Shown piece after piece: positions 44,840-52,242 of a stretch of DNA of 52,242 bases; position 1 is the stretch's first letter, and each line of letters opens with the position of its first letter. The position numbers and the translations under genes were made by a program. The stretch lies in NCBI RefSeq assembly GCF_015207035.1, contig NZ_JADEXQ010000037.1, positions 1-52,242 of the forward strand. The letters run 5' to 3'. The notes below the pieces were generated by a model that was not told the DNA's origin, searched no databases, and saw only the letters and a program-made list of their open reading frames with translations. The DNA is from Romeriopsis navalis LEGE 11480 (GTDB taxonomy: Bacteria > Cyanobacteriota > Cyanobacteriia > Leptolyngbyales > Leptolyngbyaceae).

Positions 44840-45970
44840 TTAATTCCCCCTGGGTGATGTCAACATTTTCACGGCTGTAATATCCTGGACGGTGCCTTCG
44901 TAGTAAATGACGCCACCTTGTTTATTGCGCACCGCGCGCATGTTTTCGGAAACCCAGATCACACTGCCGTCGTAGCGACGAATGCGGGATTCAGCCCCGA
45001 TGATTTGTCCCGTTTCTTTGAGCTGTCGATGCAGCTCCATTAAGCGTTTTGGATCGTCATATAGTTGAATCCCGATGTCGCTGACCAGTTCGATCATCTC
45101 ATGGGGTTTGCCGTAGCCATAAAGCCGCGAGTAAGAGCCATTAACGGCGATAAATCGGCCACTTAAATCGGCTTGAAACATCGGTTCAAGGGCATTGTCA
45201 AAGAGTCCGCGATAGCGGGCTTCGACTTCATGCCGTTCGTGCATTTCATCCTGGAGGCGCAGATTTTGGGCTTCCAACCGCTTTTGTAAATTACGTAGGC
45301 GCAGTTGGTTTTCGACGCGCGCGCAGACTTCCTCCATTTGAAAGGGTTTCAGGATAAAATCAGCCCCACCGAGGGCGAAGGCTTTGACTTTGCTGCTAAC
45401 CTCGTCGCTGGAGCTAACAAAAATGATCGGGACGTCGCGGACGATCGAGATTTTCTTGAGTTCTTCGCAGACTTCATAGCCACTCATTTCCGGCATCAAG
45501 ATATCGAGGATGACGACATCCGGTAGAGTGTCTTGAATTGTCTCGATCGCCGTTTTCCCACTACTGCTGCTTTCAACCCGGTAGCCTTGCTGTTTGAATG
45601 TACTGGCGAGGAGTTGGAGGTCGCCCGGTGCATCATCGACGATCAGGATGCAACCTTTCCCCATGGGATCGCAAAACTCAAACCCGAAAATTTTGAAGAT
45701 GGCAGTTTCGGTGGCTTGCAGTTCGGTGCGGTTGGTGGCGGCGGAGCCACTGAGGGTTTGGTGGACGATCGTCAGACGATCGAGTTCTTGAATCGCTTTC
45801 AGCTTCCGGCCGAGGGAGGGGTATAGACTATCAAGGACTTCATTGAGATCGCGTGTACCATCGGCAACTAGGGCATGACCATCGATCCGCACGAAACGCA
45901 GTCGATCGAGGTTTTGCCGCAGGAGTTTGCGGACGTAATAGATAATACCGGGAGAGATAGGAAGAGACAT
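44840..45970 (-). CDS. Receiver-PAS response regulator with an unusual N-terminal extension
   Basis: 376 residues. Residues about 1-101 (beginning MSLPISPGIIYYVRKLLRQN) are an unrecognised alpha-rich segment. A receiver follows (about 105-225, ILIVDDAPGDLQLLAST; phospho-acceptor Asp in PDVVILDILMPEMSG; FILKPFQMEEV). A coiled coil (about 230-255) leads to a PAS domain ending YYEGTVQDITAV. There is no output domain. An in-frame ATG at the receiver (MGKGCILIVDD) is an alternative start. Adjacent to the kinase island but on the opposite strand. Confidence 0.85.
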   Translation of the reverse strand: MSLPISPGIIYYVRKLLRQNLDRLRFVRIDGHALVADGTRDLNEVLDSLYPSLGRKLKAIQELDRLTIVHQTLSGSAATNRTELQATETAIFKIFGFEFCDPMGKGCILIVDDAPGDLQLLASTFKQQGYRVESSSSGKTAIETIQDTLPDVVILDILMPEMSGYEVCEELKKISIVRDVPIIFVSSSDEVSSKVKAFALGGADFILKPFQMEEVCARVENQLRLRNLQKRLEAQNLRLQDEMHERHEVEARYRGLFDNALEPMFQADLSGRFIAVNGSYSRLYGYGKPHEMIELVSDIGIQLYDDPKRLMELHRQLKETGQIIGAESRIRRYDGSVIWVSENMRAVRNKQGGVIYYEGTVQDITAVKMLTSPRGN

Positions 45971-46255
45971 TCGTCTAGGGACACAGGGGGAGATTGCTGA
46001 TGCGCGGCAACGTTGATCAATAACGCTGACCGGAAGCCGATAGAACTAATGTGACACCCTTGACATCACGGAAAATTTGGCAAATGCGCCAAGATTCAAA
46101 TGACGTTTAGCTTTGTTATTGTGCCCAAATTGCCGCTCAATCTCATGGTGATCAAACGTAAGTTTGCGGTGGGTAAAGCGAGCTCGTTATGATGATTAAT
46201 CCTGACCACCCCTGACTCCTCCCCTGTTTATGCTGCTTGGCCTTTGGCATCTGCT

Positions 46256-47947
46256 ATGAAACGGACGATCGTCTGGTTTCGCCGTGATTTACGCCTTTGT
46301 GACCATGCACCATTGGCCCGTGCCGTGGCGCGAGGGGCGGTGATTCCCGTATTTATTCTCGATCGTGCCCTATTACATCATCCGGAAACGGGGGTGGCAC
46401 GGGTGGCATTTATGTTGGACTGTTTACGGTCGTTGGATGCGGATTTACGATCGGTGGGTGGCCGGTTGATTATTCGCTCTGGGGATCCGGTGGCGGTGTT
46501 GCCAGAGCTGATTCGCTCTACCCAGGCTGACGGGATTTACAGCTATATCGATTATGAACGGATCTATGGTCGGGTGCGGGATGCCCGGCTGAATCAGGCG
46601 CTTGATGCCGCTGGGATGCGCGTGCGTTGGTTTGAACCCACGGCTGCGACGGGGGCGTTGATGCCTTACCCGGATTATCGCCAGCTCTGGTATCGCGAAA
46701 TGTCTGAAGCCTTAATTCCCGCGCCCCCAACCCTAGAAGTGCCGGAAGACGTGGTTTCGGATGGGATTCCGACATTGGCAGAACTCGGGCTGCTGATTGA
46801 TCAGAAAACGATTCCCACGGGTGGTACACAGGCGGCCCGCAAACTGTTGCAGGAATTTTTGACGGAGAAGACCGATCGCTACTACTGGCAGTTGTCGATT
46901 CCCAGTGCGGAAGCGACATCGGCTTTGAGTCCCTATATCAAGTTTGGCGTTATTTCCGTGCGCGAATGTTTTCAGGTGGCCCAACACCAGCTAAAAGGGG
47001 CACAGGATAAACGGGTGCAGCTCAGTTTGAAGCAGTTTATTTCGCGCTTACGCTGGGGATCGGGGTTTGCCCAGCGATTTCGGTATTTGCCCCAGTTAGA
47101 GCTGCGATCGCTCTATCCCATCTGTGACGAATCCGGCTGGGCGTTTGATGAGGCCATGTATGCGGCCTGGCAAAATGGTGAGACGGGCTTTCCGATTATT
47201 GATGCGGCGGCGCGGTGTTTGCAAGAAACGGGCGGTTGGTTATCGCTCAACTTTCGGACGCGGGCGATTTACGCCAGCTTCTTGAGTAATTTACTGGGCA
47301 TCGACTGGCGCTATGGGGCGTTGCATTTTATGCGGCATTTGATCGATGGGGATTGCCCGATCGATCATTATCAATGGGCCATGCAAGCGGGTGTCACCCA
47401 CTGCATTGATAAGTCTTGGACGCGGATTTATAACCCGGAACAAACCGCCGTCGATCGCTGTGACCCCGAAGGGTTATTTATTCAAAAATGGGTGCCCGAG
47501 CTAGCCCAGCTCAAACCGGCGGAGTTGGGTTTGCCGCAATTAGCGAAAGGCTATCCCAAACCAATTTTGAATTATAAAGCGGCGCGGCAAACCCGAGTGC
47601 AGCAGCTCGAACAACAGCGACAGTCGTTTCGGCGACAGCGGGATATTGTGCCGTTTCTGGCCCGGATGCCTGAGTCGATCGTGCCCTTTGGGGCCGATCG
47701 GTTTAACAGCGAAATCCGTTGGGCTGAGACCGATCAGCCAGCGATGTTCCCGCCGCCGTTGGCTTTGGATGATTTGACCCTGGCGCAGAGCCAAGCACTG
47801 CGGACCTGGCTGGTGGCCCATGTGAATGTGAATCCCCGCACCAAACCGCCGCATTCATCCTCGGGCAAGCCCCCGCGTGCTAAACGTCAACCAAAGCCCA
47901 AGCCACATCCTGACGGAACGCAATTGAATTTATTGCTGGAGGATTAA
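46256..47947 (+). CDS. Cryptochrome/photolyase family FAD protein
   Basis: 563 residues. The N-terminal alpha/beta antenna domain starts RTIVWFRRDLRLCDHAPLAR. The FAD domain has ETGGWLSLNFRTRAIYASFL, GIDWRYGALHFMRHLIDGDC, and the Asp/Asn region YQWAMQAGVTHCIDKSWTRI. The family may repair UV dimers or act as a blue-light receptor; which cannot be decided by eye. It departs from CPD photolyases in the segment after DGD, where the usual NNGGWQW is DHYQWAM. A Pro/Lys-rich tail closes it. ATG 46256 is preferred over TTG 46244. Confidence 0.88.
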   Translation: MKRTIVWFRRDLRLCDHAPLARAVARGAVIPVFILDRALLHHPETGVARVAFMLDCLRSLDADLRSVGGRLIIRSGDPVAVLPELIRSTQADGIYSYIDYERIYGRVRDARLNQALDAAGMRVRWFEPTAATGALMPYPDYRQLWYREMSEALIPAPPTLEVPEDVVSDGIPTLAELGLLIDQKTIPTGGTQAARKLLQEFLTEKTDRYYWQLSIPSAEATSALSPYIKFGVISVRECFQVAQHQLKGAQDKRVQLSLKQFISRLRWGSGFAQRFRYLPQLELRSLYPICDESGWAFDEAMYAAWQNGETGFPIIDAAARCLQETGGWLSLNFRTRAIYASFLSNLLGIDWRYGALHFMRHLIDGDCPIDHYQWAMQAGVTHCIDKSWTRIYNPEQTAVDRCDPEGLFIQKWVPELAQLKPAELGLPQLAKGYPKPILNYKAARQTRVQQLEQQRQSFRRQRDIVPFLARMPESIVPFGADRFNSEIRWAETDQPAMFPPPLALDDLTLAQSQALRTWLVAHVNVNPRTKPPHSSSGKPPRAKRQPKPKPHPDGTQLNLLLED

Positions 47948-47964
47948 GCGGCGCTGTGCTGGGT

Positions 47965-49857
47965 TTATGTGCGTTGGAGGGGAGCGTAGTTGGGCCGGTT
48001 GTTCTCCAGGATGCGCAGCGATCGCTGCACGCGCTTGAGTGGTCCACGGTTAAACTTCGCACCGGGTTTTTCCATGATGTCGAGGACTTGCTGCAGTTCG
48101 ATGATGCTCCGTTCTCGATCCGTCGCGGGTAAATTGCCCCGCAGCGATTGCCGACTGAGCGATCGGGCAATGTTGCCGAGCACCGTGGCACTGTAGCCGC
48201 GTAATGTTTTATTTTGGCTGGTCAGGAAAGTGCGTAAATCCGGCACCGCTGGCAGCGCCGCTGGGCCTAGGCGCCCGAGGGCGAGGATGGCTGTCGCTTG
48301 CTGCCGGGATGGGGTTGCTTTAAGTTGATTGCGCCAGTAGGTCGTGAGATAGGGCGCGGCGGGTGGGCCGATTGCTTGGAGCAAAGTGCGGGCTTCTGAT
48401 GCTATTTGTTGGTCCGGGATATTCATCAGGCCCGCCAAAATCCGGGCGGCATTCCGACGATCGAAGGAATTCGATCGCAGTTGGAGGATGGCCCAAGCAC
48501 TGGCGAGGCGCATGGTTGCAGCGTCATCGCTAAATCCGGTCAGCAGTGCTTGACGTAATTTTGGGGTGAGTTTGGGTTTGAGGCCGCCAAGGGCCAAGGC
48601 GGCTTCGACCCGGATCAGTTGGTTTCTCGCTAGTCGGGGGCGGCGGCGGAGATTGGAGCGTCGCCAGTGCGACGGCCGTCGCATGGGCTGGAGCTGCGGT
48701 AGGGCCGGTAGTTTGGAGAATCGTTCTGGGGGTGGCTGATACTGACGGCGATCGGCGAGGGCGGCAATTAATTCGGTGATCGTATCGGGATTGCTGGCCT
48801 TCAAGCTACCTAGACTGCGAATTGCCTGGAGTTTTAGCAGTGGGCTGCCACCTGCGAGTTGCTGGGTCAATGCGGGGATGGCTTGATCGCCAAACTTCCG
48901 GATAATATTGCGGCTTTGGTCGCGGACGGTGATATCTGGGTCATCCAGGCGTTGGATAAATTGTTCAATGATTTGGCTGTCGGTGGTGGTGCCGATGAGT
49001 TTGCGGGTGAGCGATCGCGGATTAGTCAGGGTATAGCTGGTGGCCTGTCGGACAGCGGCGTTGGGATGTTCGAGTAAGGCGAGATAGGTGGGCCAGGTCG
49101 GAATATCCGCGCCAATGTGATTCAGGGCCCAGGCGGCGGTGAGCTGCATCCAAGGACTGCGATCGGTTAGCGCTTTTTGTAACTGGGGTTGCACAGTGTT
49201 GCGTTGGGTTGCGCCAATGTTGCCTAATGTGGCGGCGGCGGTGACGCGCACGAATTGCTCTGGATTGCGGGGTGGCCAGTAGTAGGTGGGCTTCGCGATC
49301 GGGACTGGGCTTGGTTTGACCGGCCGCAGTCTTGGCTTTGCGGTGATGCGGGGTTGGCGGCGTAAGCGGCGGCTTGGCCGGCGCTGGATGCCAATGTCTT
49401 TCGGTGGTAATGGCTTGGGGCGAATTGTGCGTGGGCGTAGCCTTGGAACAGGAAAAATGCGTGGCAATTCTGTGTTTGGCAGCAGCCAGCGCTGTTGGTT
49501 ATTCAGCAGTTTGAGCAGGGCGGGGATGGCGGGAGCCGCATCATCGCCGAAGTGCCCCAGGCTTTGAGCCGCGGCACTCAGGACAAAGGGATCACTGGAA
49601 TCGAGTGCCGTAACCAGTTGGGGAACGCTGCTTGGCCCCATGCGTTTAATTTCTTGGATAATCCGCGATCGTTGTTGGCGATTGGCCGTGCGGAGTTGTT
49701 CGAGTAGTTGTTTTAACCGGGCTTTGCGGACACTCGGAATCGGCGACACCTTGACGACTTGCGCCTGGCTCGGGGTAATGCTGTTGATACTGACACCACA
49801 AGTCAGAATGAAGGTTAGCAGCATTGCCTGAGTGGACCGATGGAAACGGTGGTGCAT
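47965..49857 (-). CDS. Exported HEAT-repeat protein
   Basis: 630 residues. A signal peptide (about 1-33: AMLLTFILTCGVSINSITPS, then AQA cleavage) directs export. The rest is an alpha-solenoid with about eleven HEAT/PBS-lyase-like repeats, for example VPQLVTALDSSDPFVLSAAA, AIPALLKLLNN and ALPAVPDLRTF. Interspersed are two very basic Pro/Arg-rich stretches (PRLRPRTIRPKPLPPKDIGI; RRPSHWRRSNLRRRPRLARN). Probably a protein-protein scaffold outside the cytoplasm; partner unknown. Confidence 0.85.
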   Translation of the reverse strand: MHHRFHRSTQAMLLTFILTCGVSINSITPSQAQVVKVSPIPSVRKARLKQLLEQLRTANRQQRSRIIQEIKRMGPSSVPQLVTALDSSDPFVLSAAAQSLGHFGDDAAPAIPALLKLLNNQQRWLLPNTELPRIFPVPRLRPRTIRPKPLPPKDIGIQRRPSRRLRRQPRITAKPRLRPVKPSPVPIAKPTYYWPPRNPEQFVRVTAAATLGNIGATQRNTVQPQLQKALTDRSPWMQLTAAWALNHIGADIPTWPTYLALLEHPNAAVRQATSYTLTNPRSLTRKLIGTTTDSQIIEQFIQRLDDPDITVRDQSRNIIRKFGDQAIPALTQQLAGGSPLLKLQAIRSLGSLKASNPDTITELIAALADRRQYQPPPERFSKLPALPQLQPMRRPSHWRRSNLRRRPRLARNQLIRVEAALALGGLKPKLTPKLRQALLTGFSDDAATMRLASAWAILQLRSNSFDRRNAARILAGLMNIPDQQIASEARTLLQAIGPPAAPYLTTYWRNQLKATPSRQQATAILALGRLGPAALPAVPDLRTFLTSQNKTLRGYSATVLGNIARSLSRQSLRGNLPATDRERSIIELQQVLDIMEKPGAKFNRGPLKRVQRSLRILENNRPNYAPLQRT

Positions 49858-50006
49858 AGTTTGAAGTGGCAGTGGCGAGCATCTACTGTTATCTAATCAT
49901 GTTGTCATTCAAGATATGCAAATTTACGTCAATCTTGATCGGATTTCTTAACCTCGTCTACCATAGCGGCCTTACGTGCGCTCGTATAATGTTGGGAATT
50001 ACATCT

Positions 50007-50432
50007 ATGTTGACTTTAGTGATGGCGTTGTCTGACGCAGAAATTGTTGAGCTATTGACGGTGGCAACGACGGACGTATTTTGGGTCAGTGAATCCGAAG
50101 CGCCGTTTGAGGTTTTGCATTGGTCAGAATTATCGCGTGATACGTTTGATGCGGCGGTTTTGCGGCAGCAGGTTGCGGTGGCGGCGGATGTGGCGATCGG
50201 CACTTGTGAAGCGGCGAAGTTTTTTCAAGCGGCGATCGAACCCCAGGATTGGCATGGAGATATTGAACAACAAGCGATCGAGCAATATCAACATATTATT
50301 TTCTTATTGCAGCAGCATTTAACCCAGGTGCAGGTGTATTGCGTGGGGGAATGTGAGATGGATGTTTATATTGTGGGCAAAACTCCGGCGGATAATTGGG
50401 TGGCGTTGAAGACAATGAGCGTTGAGACTTAA
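50007..50432 (+). CDS. Nuclease A inhibitor (NuiA) family protein
   Basis: 141 residues from ATG 50007 (GGGAA about nine bases upstream); the longer open frame to 49866 is mostly hydrophobic leader of doubtful reality. The NuiA pattern is clear: LSDAEIVELLTVATTDVFWV, SESEAPFEVLHW, and the C-terminal VYCVGECEMDVYIVGKTPAD. NuiA of Anabaena binds and inhibits the sugar-nonspecific nuclease NucA. No nucA is in the window. Confidence 0.85.
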   Translation: MLTLVMALSDAEIVELLTVATTDVFWVSESEAPFEVLHWSELSRDTFDAAVLRQQVAVAADVAIGTCEAAKFFQAAIEPQDWHGDIEQQAIEQYQHIIFLLQQHLTQVQVYCVGECEMDVYIVGKTPADNWVALKTMSVET

Positions 50433-50606
50433 AGCAACCGACCGGTTGCATGCCATCGTGCAAGACTGTTGCTATCGACCGAACCTCATGGCAAGTTAGG
50501 CCAGATTGGCCGTGATTTAGGAGTCAGTATAAACTTTTCTCTCGGCGCAAAGTCAGTGACGGCATAACTTCACGCCCCCTTGTCATGGGTTAGCGCTGTG
50601 CGTGGT

Positions 50607-51485
50607 CTAGCGTTCTGATTGAATTTTCTGAATGGCCTCGATCGATAATCCGGTTATCTGACTGATGGATTCGATCGGGAGATTCGATCGCAGCATATTG
50701 ATGACAATTTCGCGATCCCTTTGCGTACGACCTTCTTCGCGACCCTCTTCGCGACCCTCTTCGCGGCCTTTATCGAGGGCCGTATCCACCACATTCTTCA
50801 AATCGCGATAGTATTTCAAGCTGTCTTCATAGATCTCTCGCTCTGTCGGTGAAAATTGGGCAATCTCTGCCACCTCAAATAATCGCTGAAATACGCCTTC
50901 CTGTAATGCTGCCGGTGGATTATCCAACTCATACAGATGCTTCAGCAGAAATAGCCATTTCTCGAAATGATTCTCCAGCTGGTCGATCGTCTTGGTGAAT
51001 TTGGGTAGCTCCAGATAGATGAATTTCAGTTTGTCGTAAAACACTTCTCCCTGTTGGTTTTTTAGTTCGACGACGTGCATGATTGTGGGGTCATCTTGAT
51101 GGTCGTCAAAGATGAAGTCGAGCACGCCGACGGTATAAACCGCTGCTAGTTGGTAATTCCAATCCCCTTTGGTCGCCTGTTCCTGAATGGGGAAGGTGGC
51201 GTAGTAGACGCTCCGGTCTTTGAAGTAATTTTGTTTGGCTTTTTGGATTTCGACGATAAATTTTTCGCCGCTGTCGCTTTCGCAGTAAATGTCGAAGATC
51301 GCTTTACGGTCGAGGATGGTGTTGCCGATGTTTTCGTTGTTGCGATAGGTCACATCGTGCACGTGATGCTCGGGGGGCAAGAGCGTGTTGAGAAAATCGA
51401 TTAGCAGGTCTTTGTGCGGCTCTGTACCAAACAGCCGCTTGAAGCCGAAATCGGTGAGTAGATTGATGTAGCGTTCACGCAACAT
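50607..51485 (-). CDS. Rpn-family PD-(D/E)XK nuclease/transposase-like protein
   Basis: 292 residues from ATG 51485. Family landmarks: YINLLTDFGFKRLFGTEPHK, KAIFDIYCESDSGEKFIVEI with the D...ExQ catalytic set, and the KDRSVYYATFPI segment. The C-terminal linker carries a repeated GREEGREEGREEGR tract, encoded by a 12-bp DNA repeat, then an HTH-like tail (INMLRSNLPIESISQITGLS). Rpn proteins promote recA-independent recombination in E. coli; the role of this clade is unproven. The in-frame TTG at 51512 is a less likely start. Confidence 0.85.
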   Translation of the reverse strand: MLRERYINLLTDFGFKRLFGTEPHKDLLIDFLNTLLPPEHHVHDVTYRNNENIGNTILDRKAIFDIYCESDSGEKFIVEIQKAKQNYFKDRSVYYATFPIQEQATKGDWNYQLAAVYTVGVLDFIFDDHQDDPTIMHVVELKNQQGEVFYDKLKFIYLELPKFTKTIDQLENHFEKWLFLLKHLYELDNPPAALQEGVFQRLFEVAEIAQFSPTEREIYEDSLKYYRDLKNVVDTALDKGREEGREEGREEGRTQRDREIVINMLRSNLPIESISQITGLSIEAIQKIQSER

Positions 51486-51686
51486 GGCAAGACGATCGTA
51501 AATATGGCTCAAACCCCTTGAGCGGAGTATTTTCTGCGGAAAGCATCATTAACTCAGTGGCTCAGTCCGAGGGAATCAATGCGGCGATCGTAGCACAGCA
51601 CACCCGATGCCTCATCCGCTAACAATGGGAGTCTGGATTGAGTGCCTATCGCCTATGCATCAGAAAAATAACAGCATGGAAACCCC

Positions 51687-52242
51687 CTACCGCCATAATC
51701 CGGCGACCCAATCCACTGTCTTCTCCCACCATGATGGCTGCGGTGTTGGCTGACGTGCTTCTAGCCAGGGGCGGGCATCGCAGGCGGCTTTCGCATCCCG
51801 GCCAACCTGGATTAATTCTCCACTGACTACGGTTTCTGGTGCATTTAGCAATGGGTGATACTGGAGTCGATCGCAGGCCAAACGCATCAAGCCGGACCAA
51901 TCACCGGGCCAAATGCGCAGGGTCTTGTCACTACTGCCACTGACAATGCGTTTTCCATCGGGGCTAAAGGCGACAGACCAGACAGAATTTGAATGTCCTT
52001 TGAGCGGTTGCCCGATGGGTTGTCCGGTTTGTGCATCCCAGAGTCGCAGCGTCTTGTCCCAACTGCCACTGACAATGCGTTTGCCATCGGGGCTAAAGGC
52101 GACAGACAAGACAGGATTTGAATGTCCTTTGAGCGGTTGCCCGATGGGTTGTCCGGTTTGTGCATCCCAGAGGCGCAGCGTCGCGTCCCTACTGCCACTG
52201 ACAATGCGTTTGCCATCGGGGCTAAAGGCGACAGACCAGACA
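51687..52242 (-). CDS. WD40-repeat protein, C-terminal end (cut by window edge)
   Basis: About 185 residues of the C-terminus of a larger beta-propeller protein; the gene enters from the right edge. At least two 43-residue repeats are nearly identical (SVAFSPDGKRIVSGS, then TLRLWDAQTGQPIGQPLKGH), separated by 129 bp at DNA level, which invites recombination. The tail after the last blade contains DWSGLMRLACDRLQYHPLLN and ends WVAGLWR. Cyanobacterial WD40 proteins with near-identical repeats often carry an N-terminal NACHT or caspase-like domain; that part lies outside the window. Confidence 0.9.
   Translation of the reverse strand, partial: VWSVAFSPDGKRIVSGSRDATLRLWDAQTGQPIGQPLKGHSNPVLSVAFSPDGKRIVSGSWDKTLRLWDAQTGQPIGQPLKGHSNSVWSVAFSPDGKRIVSGSSDKTLRIWPGDWSGLMRLACDRLQYHPLLNAPETVVSGELIQVGRDAKAACDARPWLEARQPTPQPSWWEKTVDWVAGLWR

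Noticed and set aside
49866-50006. Long hydrophobic leader of the NuiA homologue
   Set aside because: NuiA proteins are cytoplasmic and start at LSDAEI; the upstream part has no signal-peptide organisation and better starts lie at 50007 or 50022.

Overview
The window looks like a cyanobacterial chromosome segment. GCGATCGC (HIP1-type) octamers and GCGATCG cores recur throughout. It carries a CpcT/CpeT phycobiliprotein lyase, a NrtS-type small transporter, a nuclease A inhibitor homologue, phytochrome-type (Rcp1-like) signalling genes, a Uma2 protein and a two-arm inverted repeat of a kind common in cyanobacteria. The genus cannot be fixed from sequence alone. No tRNA, rRNA, CRISPR array or prophage was recognised.

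Layout. 1-5.2 kb: FHA-domain class A PBP (partial), tadA, a CPA2-type antiporter fused to a USP domain, an inverted-repeat element, arfB, nrtS and uma2 (the last two convergent, with overlapping stop codons). 5.4-8.9 kb: a NarL-type membrane histidine kinase/response regulator operon followed by a YHYH-domain lipoprotein gene. The operon is bracketed by two inverted copies of a 15-bp site, and the lipoprotein leader can fold into two mutually exclusive hairpins. 9-14.8 kb: a divergent RemA-like protein, cpcT, a STAS protein, hemF, mrp and rodA. 15-19.1 kb: a TetR-SDR pair with matching palindromic operators, a DUF6151 protein, a frameshifted condensation-type acyltransferase and an HxlR regulator.

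19.2-24.0 kb: a compact oxidoreductase cluster (zinc-type ADH, two ABM monooxygenase paralogues, enoyl-CoA hydratase, LLM flavin enzyme, SDR) diverging from the HxlR gene. It bears marks of recent local duplication: a scrap of the ADH gene lies between the two monooxygenases, the first monooxygenase has a 23-residue internal duplication, and short tandem duplications run across several stop codons. 24-27.5 kb: a GNAT gene, a decayed IS5-family element with TA target duplication that replaced the C-terminus of an AT-rich membrane-protein gene, a gene remnant, and an SRPBCC/MarR divergent pair with an 8-3-8 operator. 27.7-29.1 kb: a TetR-regulated peroxiredoxin-like gene with shared operators.

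29.3-35.3 kb: small lipoproteins and membrane proteins, a methyltransferase, an SMI1/KNR4 protein, a degraded stretch and a DUF1460 amidase-like protein. 35.4-38.5 kb: gyrB and miaA, divergent. 38.6-46 kb: a signalling island with a CBS-PAS-GAF-PAS-PAS kinase, an Rcp1-like regulator, a REC-HATPase protein whose phospho-acceptor histidine is replaced by glutamine, glutathione peroxidase, and a REC-PAS protein. 46-52.2 kb: a photolyase-family protein, a HEAT-repeat exported protein, a NuiA homologue, an Rpn/PD-(D/E)XK protein and the end of a WD40 protein.

The strongest candidates for undescribed biology are the two-component/YHYH locus with its symmetrical sites and switch-like leader, the repeated in-frame stop-codon duplications of the 20-28 kb region, and the HxlR-linked oxidoreductase cluster.
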